Source: Amycolatopsis mongoliensis (GTDB taxonomy: Bacteria > Actinomycetota > Actinomycetes > Mycobacteriales > Pseudonocardiaceae). Taken from it: a DNA stretch of 64,000 nt. The position numbers were made by a program, and so were the translations under genes. Numbering within the stretch: position 1 is the stretch's first letter; the number at the start of each line of letters is the position of its first letter. The notes under the pieces were generated by a model. The model was not told the origin of the DNA. It worked only from the letters and a program-made list of their open reading frames with translations, and ran no database searches. This document shows, piece by piece, positions 57,423 through 64,000 of this stretch. The DNA lies in the NCBI RefSeq assembly GCF_030285665.1, contig NZ_CP127295.1, forward strand, positions 8,432,001 to 8,496,000, given 5' to 3'.

Positions 57423-60050
57423 TTGGCGTTCCGGAAAGCGATCCGGCCGGTGAGGCGTGCCGTCCCGGCGCTCGTCGTGGCCTGCGCGGCTACCCTGGTC
57501 GCCGCGATGCCCGCCGACGCCGCCGACCGCTGGACCGTGAGCCTCACCGGCGCGGTGACCGCCGCGGTCGCCCGCACCGGTGAAGGCGGCCTGACGTTCG
57601 CGGTCTCCCGCGGAACCGCGACCGTGCTCGCCCCCGCCCCGCTGGGCCTGCGGACGAAGACCGCCGACCTGACCCGCGACCTGCGGTTCCTCCGCCGCAC
57701 CGACCGGATCGTGGACGAGCGCTACGCGATGACCACCGGCAAGCGCCTGCAGCGGCACGCGCGGGCGGCGGAAACGACGTTGTCCTTCACCGGCGCCGGC
57801 GAAACGCGGCTCGACGTCGTCGTGCGCGCGGCCGCCGGCGGTGTCGCCTACCGCTACGTGCTGCCGGACGGCGGGACGATCACCGGCGAGGCGTCGTCGT
57901 TCACCCTGCCCGCCGCAGCGCCGGCGTGGCTGCTGCCCTACTCCCCCAACTACGAGAAGGTCCGCGTCGAGACCACCGCGAGCGGCGCGCAGGCGGGCGA
58001 CTACGGCTTCCCGTCGCTGTTCGACACCGGCGACGGCGGCTACACGCTGCTGACGGAGTCCGATGTGGACGGCCGGTACTCGGGTGCGCGGCTGGCGCAC
58101 GCGGCCGGAACCTCCGCGTACGCGATCAAGCTCGCCGACGCCGCCGTCACCGGGTCCGGGCCGTTCGCCACGCCGTGGCGGGTGGCGATCACCGGCGACC
58201 TCGCGACGGTCACCGAGTCCACTTTGGTCGACGACCTCGCGCCGCCGTCGCGGCTGGCCGACACGTCCTGGGTCCGGCCGGGCAAGGTCGCCTGGTCGTG
58301 GCTGTCCGAACACGACAGTCCGGGCGATCCCGTGCGGCAGAAGCAGTACGCCGCCTTCGCCGCGCGCAACGGCTGGCCGTACCTGCTCATCGACGAGGGC
58401 TGGGACGCCTCCTGGGTACCGGACGTCATCCGGTACGCCCGCGCCCGCGGCGTCGAGGTGATCCTGTGGTTCCGCTGGAACACCCTCGACACGCCGGCCG
58501 AGCGCGCGAAGTGGCTTCCGCTGGTGAAGTCCTGGGGCGCGGCCGGGATCAAGGTCGACTTCATGGACTCCGACACGCAGGCGCGGTTCGGGTTCTACGA
58601 CGACATCGCGAAAGCGACCGCGGCGCGGCACCTGATGCTCAACTTCCACGGCGCGACCGTCCCCCGCGGCTTCCAGCGGACCTGGCCGCACGTGATGAGC
58701 TTCGAAGCCGTCCGCGGCGCGGAGCAGTTCAAGACGCGGGCCGCGACCAACACGATGTTCCCGTTCACCCGCAACGTCGTCGGCAGCATGGACTACACGC
58801 CGACCGCGTTCGTCGTGGCCGACCGGGACACCACGGACGCGCACGAGGTGGCGACGTTCTTCGTCTACGAGTCGGGCTGGCAGCACGGCGCGGACAAGCC
58901 GGAGAACTACGAAGCGCGACCGGAGGCCCTGCACACGCTCGACCAGCTGCCGACGGTGTGGGACGAGACCCGGCTGCTGTCCGGGCGGCCCGGGCGGGAG
59001 GCCGTGTTCGCGCGGCGCTCGGGTGACCGCTGGTTCGTCGGCGGCATCGAGGCGGGGCCGGCCACGAAGGTGACGGCGCCGCTGGACTTCCTCGGCCAGG
59101 GCCGCTGGCTCGCCGACACCCTGCGCGACGGGCCGTCCGGCCTGCTGCGGGAGAAGTCGACGGTCACCGCGGGCGGGCAGCTGACCGTGCCGGTGGCCGC
59201 GAACGGCGGGTTCGTCACCGTCCTCTGTCCCGCGCGGCCCGGCCGGGCGTCCTGCGACCAGGAGGTCCGGCAGGTGCCCGCGACCCGGCTGAGCGTCACG
59301 CCGCCGACGGCGGAGGGCACCAGTGTCGAGGTCTCGGCGACCTTCGAGCTGCCCCGCGGCGGAGCCTCGCTGTACGACATCGAACTGGCGCCGATCACCC
59401 CCGCCGGCTGGCGGGTGACCGGGGAGCCGGTCTTCCGGCCGGTGCTGTCCGCCGGTCAGGCGCTGGCGGGGACTTGGCGGTTCACCGGCGGCCCGGCGGG
59501 CACGACGGACCTGCCGGTCGCGGCGACCTACTCTTTCCGCGGCGATCCGGAGCACCGGCCGGTGCACGTCGAGGCCGCCACCAGCGCGTTCATCCCGCCA
59601 CCGGCGCCCACCGGCACCGCGCTGGTCAGCGGCCTGCCGTTCCTGGCGTCGTCGAACGGCTGGGGCCCGGTGGAGCGCGACCGGTCCAACGGCGACACCG
59701 CCGAGGGCGACGGCCACCCGCTGACCATCGCCGGGCAGACCTCCGCGCACGGCCTGGGCACGAACGCGCCCAGCTCGGTGACGGTCTGGCTCGGCGGCGC
59801 GTGCACGGCGTTCTCGGCGGTCACCGGCCTCGACGACGAAGTCGGCACGGAAGGCTCGGTGGCCTTCCGCGTCGTGGGTGACGGCCGGGTGCTGGCCGAG
59901 ACCCCGGTGCTGCGGGACGCCGACGGCGCGGTGCCGGTGACCGCGGACGTCACGGGTGTCCGCCGGTTGACGCTGGAGGTGACCGACGGCGGGGACGACA
60001 AGGACTCCGACCACGCCGACTGGGCCGACGCGACGGTGACCTGCACGTGA
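57423..60050 (+). CDS. GH97 glycosidase with C-terminal NPCBM domain
   Basis: 875 residues. TTG start with GAGGGAG upstream; Sec signal peptide to about residue 34. The GH97 N-terminal domain (about 40-280) and TIM barrel (about 285-560) are recognisable: KVAWSWLSEHDSPGDPVRQKQYAAFAARNGWPYLLIDEGWD, VILWFRWNT, GIKVDFMDSDTQ and LNFHGATVPRGFQRTWPHVMSFEAVRGAE. The Asp of KVDFMDSD suits the retaining alpha-galactosidase branch. The last 140 residues are an NPCBM-type module (NGWGPVERDRSNGD, LGTNAPSSVTVWL, DDEVG). Likely an extracellular alpha-galactosidase or alpha-glucosidase. The next gene overlaps by four bases. Confidence 0.9.
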   Translation: MAFRKAIRPVRRAVPALVVACAATLVAAMPADAADRWTVSLTGAVTAAVARTGEGGLTFAVSRGTATVLAPAPLGLRTKTADLTRDLRFLRRTDRIVDERYAMTTGKRLQRHARAAETTLSFTGAGETRLDVVVRAAAGGVAYRYVLPDGGTITGEASSFTLPAAAPAWLLPYSPNYEKVRVETTASGAQAGDYGFPSLFDTGDGGYTLLTESDVDGRYSGARLAHAAGTSAYAIKLADAAVTGSGPFATPWRVAITGDLATVTESTLVDDLAPPSRLADTSWVRPGKVAWSWLSEHDSPGDPVRQKQYAAFAARNGWPYLLIDEGWDASWVPDVIRYARARGVEVILWFRWNTLDTPAERAKWLPLVKSWGAAGIKVDFMDSDTQARFGFYDDIAKATAARHLMLNFHGATVPRGFQRTWPHVMSFEAVRGAEQFKTRAATNTMFPFTRNVVGSMDYTPTAFVVADRDTTDAHEVATFFVYESGWQHGADKPENYEARPEALHTLDQLPTVWDETRLLSGRPGREAVFARRSGDRWFVGGIEAGPATKVTAPLDFLGQGRWLADTLRDGPSGLLREKSTVTAGGQLTVPVAANGGFVTVLCPARPGRASCDQEVRQVPATRLSVTPPTAEGTSVEVSATFELPRGGASLYDIELAPITPAGWRVTGEPVFRPVLSAGQALAGTWRFTGGPAGTTDLPVAATYSFRGDPEHRPVHVEAATSAFIPPPAPTGTALVSGLPFLASSNGWGPVERDRSNGDTAEGDGHPLTIAGQTSAHGLGTNAPSSVTVWLGGACTAFSAVTGLDDEVGTEGSVAFRVVGDGRVLAETPVLRDADGAVPVTADVTGVRRLTLEVTDGGDDKDSDHADWADATVTCT

Positions 60051-60511
60051 CGGTGATCTTCGTGACCGGCATGTCCGGTGCGGGGAAGTCGACGGCTCTG
60101 GCCGAGCTGGCACGGCGAGGCCACCGGGCCGTCGACACCGACCACGGCGGCTGGATCGTGGAGGTCGACGGGGAACCGCTGTGGCGCACCGACCGGATCG
60201 ACGCTCTGCTCGGGGGGCACGAGCGGTCGGGCGAGCCGCTGTTCCTCTCCGGCACGGTGGCGAACCAGGCGCTCTTCTACCCGCGGTTCGCCGAGGTCGT
60301 GCTGCTCAGCGCTCCCCTCGCGGTCATGCTCGCGAGGGTCGCCGCCCGGGCCGGCAACCCGTTCGGGAAGGCGGCCGGGGAACGTGCCCGGATCGTGGCG
60401 GACACCGCCGAGGTCGAACCGCTGCTCCGGGCGTCGGCCACCGCGGAGATCGACACCCGGCTCCCGCTCGGCGACGTCGTCGACCGGCTCGTGGCGCTCA
60501 GCGGTAGGTGA
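60047..60511 (+). CDS. Small P-loop ATPase/kinase-like protein
   Basis: 154 residues. Walker A VTGMSGAGKSTALAELARRGH (about 6-26), then DTDHGGW, FLSGTVANQALFYPRFAEVVLLSAP and ERARIVADT. It looks like an adenylate kinase-like ATPase of the AAA_18 type. GTG 60047 overlaps the GH97 stop (GTGA), and the end overlaps the convergent enoyl-CoA hydratase by 14 bp. A link to the glycosidase (e.g. sugar phosphorylation) is not shown. Confidence 0.75.
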   Translation: MTVIFVTGMSGAGKSTALAELARRGHRAVDTDHGGWIVEVDGEPLWRTDRIDALLGGHERSGEPLFLSGTVANQALFYPRFAEVVLLSAPLAVMLARVAARAGNPFGKAAGERARIVADTAEVEPLLRASATAEIDTRLPLGDVVDRLVALSGR

Positions 60512-61277
60512 AGCGCGGCGGCCGCCGCTCCAGGAACGCGGCGACGCCCTCCGCGTAGTCCTCGCCGTGCAGGGCCTCGGACCGGATCTCCTCGACCTCC
60601 GCGTCCGAGGTCTCCTGTCCCGCCACGATCTTCTCGATGATCCGGTTCATGCCGCGGATCGACGCCTGCGAGCGCGAGCAGAGCGTCGACACGAACTCCA
60701 GCGTCGCAGCCTCCAGGCCGTCGGCCGGGAAGACGTCGTTGAGCAGCCCGATCTCGCGGGCCCGGCCGACCGTGATCAGCTCGCCCGACAGCAGGAAGTA
60801 CTTGGCGTGCGCCGGTCCGACGAGCGACACCAGCTGGCGTGTCGAGTCGAAGTGGTAGACGATGCCGAGCTTCGCCGGGGTGATGCCGAACCGGGACCCC
60901 TCGGCCGCGAAGCGGAAGTCGCACGCCACCGAGACCTGGCAGCCGCCGCCGATGCAGTTGCCCTGGATCATCGCCACCGACGGCTTGCGCATCGCGGTCA
61001 GCGCCGCGACCGCCCCCTCGACCGCCTTGTCGTAGCTCGCCGCGCCCTCGGCCGTCGTCCGCAGCTCGCCGAACTCGCTGATGTCCGCGCCCGCCGAGAA
61101 GTGCTTCCCCGCGCCCGCGATCACCAGCACCTTCAGCGCCGGATCGGCCTCCACCTCGGCCACCACGTCGGGGATCGCCGACCACATGCCGTAGGTGATG
61201 GCGTTCATCTTCTCCGGCCGGGTCAGCGTGAGCCGGGCGACTTCGCCGTCGCGCGTCAGGTCGAATCCGTCGGTCAT
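60498..61277 (-). CDS. Enoyl-CoA hydratase/isomerase family protein
   Basis: 259 residues, crotonase fold. Oxyanion-hole segments are AGKHFSAGADISEF and MIQGNCIGGGCQVSVACDFRFA; the second-Glu position in SRFGITPAKLGIVYHFDS is not a Glu, so simple hydratase chemistry is uncertain. Probably acts in fatty acid, polyketide or amino acid breakdown. ATG 61277 used. Confidence 0.9.
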   Translation of the reverse strand: MTDGFDLTRDGEVARLTLTRPEKMNAITYGMWSAIPDVVAEVEADPALKVLVIAGAGKHFSAGADISEFGELRTTAEGAASYDKAVEGAVAALTAMRKPSVAMIQGNCIGGGCQVSVACDFRFAAEGSRFGITPAKLGIVYHFDSTRQLVSLVGPAHAKYFLLSGELITVGRAREIGLLNDVFPADGLEAATLEFVSTLCSRSQASIRGMNRIIEKIVAGQETSDAEVEEIRSEALHGEDYAEGVAAFLERRPPRFTYR

Positions 61278-61351
61278 GAACCGCACCCTAACCGCTCGCC
61301 CTGAGCGAAAACTGCGGTGTGTGACACGGTCGTGTCGCTAGCTTGGGGATC

Positions 61352-62185
61352 ATGGCGACGATCGAGGTGGGCGGGACGGCGTTCGGCTACGACGAAGCGG
61401 GTGAGGGGCCCGCGGTCGTGCTGCTGCACGCCGCCATCGGCGACCGCCGGATGTGGGACGCCCAGTTCGCCTCGCTCGCCGCCACGCACCGGGTGATCCG
61501 CTACGACCGCCGCGGCTTCGGGGAAACCGCGGACGGGCCCGGCGAGTACGCCCACTACGAGGACCTGCTGGCCCTGCTCGATGCCCGGGGGATCGAGCAG
61601 GCCGCGCTGGTCGGGGCGTCGATGGGCGGGGCGTGCGCGCTGGACGCCGCCCTGGCCGCGCCGGAGCGGATCACCCGGCTCGTGCTGCTCGGCTCGGGCC
61701 TGACCGGGCACACCTGGCCGGACCACATGCAGCGGGACATCGCGCGGCTGACCGCGGAGGCGGTCCCGGCCGAGCGCCTCGCCCGCTACGCGGCGCGCGA
61801 GGGCGACGTCGACGAAGCGGACGTGCGTGCCATGGCGGAGGCCAACATCCGCTACCTGGTCGCGGGCCCGGAGCGCGACGTGTCCGTGCTGCCGGCCGGA
61901 ATGCTCGCGCTGGTAAGGGAAATGTGCGAGCAGGTCTACCGGCACGACTGGACGGCTCCACAGTGGACGGAGCGGATCCCGGACACCCGGCACCGGCTGG
62001 GCGAGATCACGACGCCCGCCCTGGTGGTGATCGGGACGGCGGACGCGCCCGGCCTCGTCGAGCTGTCCCACCACCTCGCGGAGTCGCTGCCGGACGCGGA
62101 GCTCGCCAAGCTCCCCGACACCGGTCACCTCCCGGCCATGGAACGGCCGGACGAGGTCACCGCCCTGCTGCGGAAGGTCCTGTGA
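61352..62185 (+). CDS. Alpha/beta-hydrolase
   Basis: 277 residues. Oxyanion region LLHAAIGDRRMWDAQ, nucleophile elbow GASMGG, acid in VIGTADAPG and His in DTGHLPAMERPD. It resembles 3-oxoadipate enol-lactonase-type hydrolases, but no pca genes adjoin it. TAGCTT (61339-61344) ends 7 nt before the ATG: leaderless. A GACAC/GTGTC dyad (61323-61336) lies just before. Confidence 0.88.
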   Translation: MATIEVGGTAFGYDEAGEGPAVVLLHAAIGDRRMWDAQFASLAATHRVIRYDRRGFGETADGPGEYAHYEDLLALLDARGIEQAALVGASMGGACALDAALAAPERITRLVLLGSGLTGHTWPDHMQRDIARLTAEAVPAERLARYAAREGDVDEADVRAMAEANIRYLVAGPERDVSVLPAGMLALVREMCEQVYRHDWTAPQWTERIPDTRHRLGEITTPALVVIGTADAPGLVELSHHLAESLPDAELAKLPDTGHLPAMERPDEVTALLRKVL

Positions 62186-62191
62186 CCCGGC

Positions 62192-62533
62192 TCAGGTGAA
62201 GATCTTCTGCACCTGGTCGGTGATCTTCGCGACCAGCTCGGAGAACTGCACCGCCCCGCCCAGCAGGCCCTTGACCTTCTCCCAGCGGCTGCGGACCACC
62301 GCCGGTTCCGCGGCGTCACCGGCGCGCAGGTCGCCGGCCAGGTCGGTCAGCGTGTCCTCCAGCACCTCCTGCTTCGCGAGGTCCTTCCCGCGCACCTCGG
62401 CCGTCAGCCGCTCGATCAGCTCCAGCAGCGAGGAGACCGTGGCGTCGGTGTCGCCGCCCTCGATGCCGGTCTGGGTGATCCGGCCCGAGTTGTCGCCGCC
62501 GATGCTGACCTTGTTCGTGATCCGGTGTCCCAT
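62192..62533 (-). CDS. Small IGGDN-motif helical protein
   Basis: 113 residues. Its first 25 residues contain ITNKVSIGGDNSGRITQTGIEGG, a short beta-type motif that recurs at the C-terminus of the upstream protein. The rest is helical (SLLELIERLTAEVRGKDLAKQEVLEDTLTDLAG, WEKVKGLLGGAVQFSELVAKITDQVQKIF). It starts with the ATG overlapping the stop of the larger gene (ATGA). I suggest that the two products meet through the shared motif. No family named. Confidence 0.65.
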   Translation of the reverse strand: MGHRITNKVSIGGDNSGRITQTGIEGGDTDATVSSLLELIERLTAEVRGKDLAKQEVLEDTLTDLAGDLRAGDAAEPAVVRSRWEKVKGLLGGAVQFSELVAKITDQVQKIFT

Positions 62534-63999
62534 CAGGCCTCCGCTCCGGCCGGCCGGCCGCTCGTCCGGGGCGGGCGCGAGCGCGGGCCGCGCTGCCCGG
62601 TCTGGGTGATCGGGGCGCGGTTGTCGCCGCCGATGGTGATGTCGTTGTTGATGACGACCGCCGCCTGCTCCTCGAACTTCGCCGTCGAGAACCCGGCGTC
62701 GCCGAGCAGCTTGCCGATCGTCGGCAGCAGCCGGCTTTCGATGATCTTTTCGTACCGTTCGATGTCGACGAGCTGGAAGTAGTCGGTGAAGAGGTTCACC
62801 GACGCGAGCTCGCGCAGGGTGCTGGCGGCGCCGTAGCGCTCCGGGTCGAGGACGCCGGCTTCGCGCCTCGGCTGCCGGATCCACGACACCAGGTTCGCGA
62901 TCCGGCCCGGCAGGCTCGCCGGCAGCTCCAGCCAGCCGAGCAGGCCCTGGCCGAACGGGCGCAGGGACTCCTGCCGCATCTTGTCCACGGCGCGGTACTC
63001 GGCCCGGATCGGCGGCAGCATGAACGGCGTCCACTCGACGTACAGCGTCGTGTCGTCCACCGCCAGGTGCAGGAACGTCGTGAGCACCAGGTCCCGGTCC
63101 CAGGTCTCCACCTGGAAGCACAGGTAGTAGCGCGCCCACTCCTTCGGCTCCCGCCGGATCCGCTCGACGTCGGCCGCGCCCAGCCGGGTGTGCGGCGGGT
63201 ACTCGATGTCCGGCAGGTAGGCCGCGGCCTCGGGCTCCCCCAGGTGGTCCACGAGCTCGGCGGCCGGGGTGAACACGGCGTCGGTCACGGTCAGCCCGCC
63301 GAGCCGGCGGTCCGGCGAAAGCGCGGCTGAGCGGCGCAGGTCCCCGATCGCACCGCGGATCTCCTCGTACAGCGTCTCGGTGGTGAGCTCGCGACGGTTG
63401 GCGGGGTCGCTCTCGTCGTCGTCGACGCGCTCCAGCGGGATCGCCATGGACCAGGAGTCGCGCCGGAACCCCGCGCCCACGAAAGGTTTGTAGCCGCGGT
63501 ACACCACCAGGGGCGCGCCGGGGGCGCCGGCGAACTCGTCGCCCCGCTGGTAGCGGCCGAGCTGCTCGCGGAAGTCTTCGGTGAACAGCCCGGCGAGGCT
63601 GCCGCTGTCGGGAGCGGGCGGGGCGAAGCGCTTGAAGCGCGTCGTCAGCAGGTTCCACAGCGACCAGTGTTCGAAGGTCACGACCATGAGCACGACCACG
63701 GCGAGCACGATGCCGATGACGAACCGGGCGGTGTCACCGCCCGACGAGTCGTCGTACTGGACGTCTGCGTAGTACCGGGACGAATACCGGCTCCCGGAGC
63801 CGAAGAGCACGTCCCAGTACGCCAGAACCAGCCAGATGAAGACGACGGCGACGGCCGCCACGGCGAGCGTCTTCGGGGTGAACGGCCGCTCCGTCGTGTA
63901 GGCGCTCTTGCCCGCCCGCGCGACCACGAGCACGATCGACAGCGCGATCCAGCCGTACAGCATCGGGTTGTCCCACGACAGCCCGACGACGACGGCCAT
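62533..63999 (-). CDS. Membrane protein with C-terminal IGGDN motif
   Basis: 488 residues if the ATG at 63999 is the start; the window ends one base further on, so an upstream start cannot be excluded. Three membrane helices (about 10-30, 44-64, 92-110) precede a large soluble domain (about 120-450) with no family I recognise. The C-terminus has VVINNDITIGGDNRAPITQTGQRG (about 455-478) and a basic tail. The IGGDN...ITQTG pattern is shared with the next product. Context and short motif invite comparison with amyloid-type signalling motifs in bacterial receptor-effector pairs, which is inference. Confidence 0.65.
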   Translation of the reverse strand: MAVVVGLSWDNPMLYGWIALSIVLVVARAGKSAYTTERPFTPKTLAVAAVAVVFIWLVLAYWDVLFGSGSRYSSRYYADVQYDDSSGGDTARFVIGIVLAVVVLMVVTFEHWSLWNLLTTRFKRFAPPAPDSGSLAGLFTEDFREQLGRYQRGDEFAGAPGAPLVVYRGYKPFVGAGFRRDSWSMAIPLERVDDDESDPANRRELTTETLYEEIRGAIGDLRRSAALSPDRRLGGLTVTDAVFTPAAELVDHLGEPEAAAYLPDIEYPPHTRLGAADVERIRREPKEWARYYLCFQVETWDRDLVLTTFLHLAVDDTTLYVEWTPFMLPPIRAEYRAVDKMRQESLRPFGQGLLGWLELPASLPGRIANLVSWIRQPRREAGVLDPERYGAASTLRELASVNLFTDYFQLVDIERYEKIIESRLLPTIGKLLGDAGFSTAKFEEQAAVVINNDITIGGDNRAPITQTGQRGPRSRPPRTSGRPAGAEA

Positions 64000-64000
64000 C

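Overview
The window is about 70% G+C, densely coded on both strands, and carries gene families typical of filamentous actinomycetes: an ESX/EspG remnant at the left edge, a four-gene conservon (kinase, roadblock, DUF742, GTPase), a SARP-type BTAD/NB-ARC/TPR regulator, a CmtR-like metal sensor, Ku with a LigD-like protein, and a DinB2-like polymerase. The best fit is Amycolatopsis or another member of the Pseudonocardiaceae. That placement rests on recognition of families and gene order; no 16S gene is present. I saw no tRNA, rRNA, CRISPR array, prophage or complete insertion sequence.

Layout. 1-1.8 kb: end of a type VII secretion gene set on the minus strand (EspG, a helical protein, a PPE-like substrate cut by the window edge). 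1.9-6.5 kb: a ketopantoate-reductase-like enzyme, a beta-lactamase-fold serine hydrolase, a DUF222/HNH nuclease and a flavin reductase with mixed codon use. 6.5-10.9 kb: a minus-strand operon for a TauE-type exporter and a three-subunit molybdenum hydroxylase. 11.1-19.8 kb: a secreted carbohydrate locus (Tat protein with discoidin domains, LacI regulator, GH16 beta-glucanase, beta-helix protein), with a divergent promoter region between the last two. 19.8-22.9 kb: an FAD monooxygenase and an MBL-fold protein, divergent from a MarR regulator. 22.9-29.8 kb: ribA, a LysE exporter, a MetE-like enzyme, DUF3040, dinB, a TetR/AurF-like oxygenase pair, a membrane protein and a GNAT enzyme. 29.88-31.5 kb: an S-adenosylhomocysteine riboswitch with ahcY.

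31.6-34.2 kb: small proteins, a cmtR-cation efflux operon and ku. 34.3-38.2 kb: conservon ending in a styrene-monooxygenase-like flavoprotein. 38.4-43 kb: TetR regulator and a two-gene heterodimeric ABC exporter. 43.1-45.7 kb: secreted proteins, a LigD-like phosphoesterase fused to a ligase domain that has lost its active site, and an SPW membrane protein. 45.8-50.7 kb: SARP regulator, a DJ-1/PfpI protein and a GlxA-type AraC regulator. 50.66-50.83 kb: a palindromic array of seven 19-21 bp units. 50.9-56.7 kb: YibE/F protein, MBL hydrolase, peptidyl-prolyl isomerase, a frameshifted class IV aminotransferase and a LysM-like protein. 56.8-60.5 kb: GH97 enzyme between two small P-loop proteins. 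60.5-64 kb: enoyl-CoA hydratase, alpha/beta hydrolase, and two overlapping genes whose products share an IGGDN...ITQTG motif.

Regulatory sequence is easy to read here. Several regulator genes have a dyad in the adjacent intergenic region (TetR at 27.7 kb, MarR at 22.3 kb, TetR at 38.5 kb, LacI-type at 17.35 kb). Six genes have a TANNNT hexamer 6-7 nt before the start codon, suggesting leaderless mRNAs. Three convergent gene pairs are separated by hairpins with the same TCGTGAGTG arm. The strongest leads for new biology are the shared-motif gene pair at the right edge, the LigD-like protein with a dead ligase domain, the compound palindrome at 50.7 kb, and the riboswitch/terminator arrangement before ahcY.
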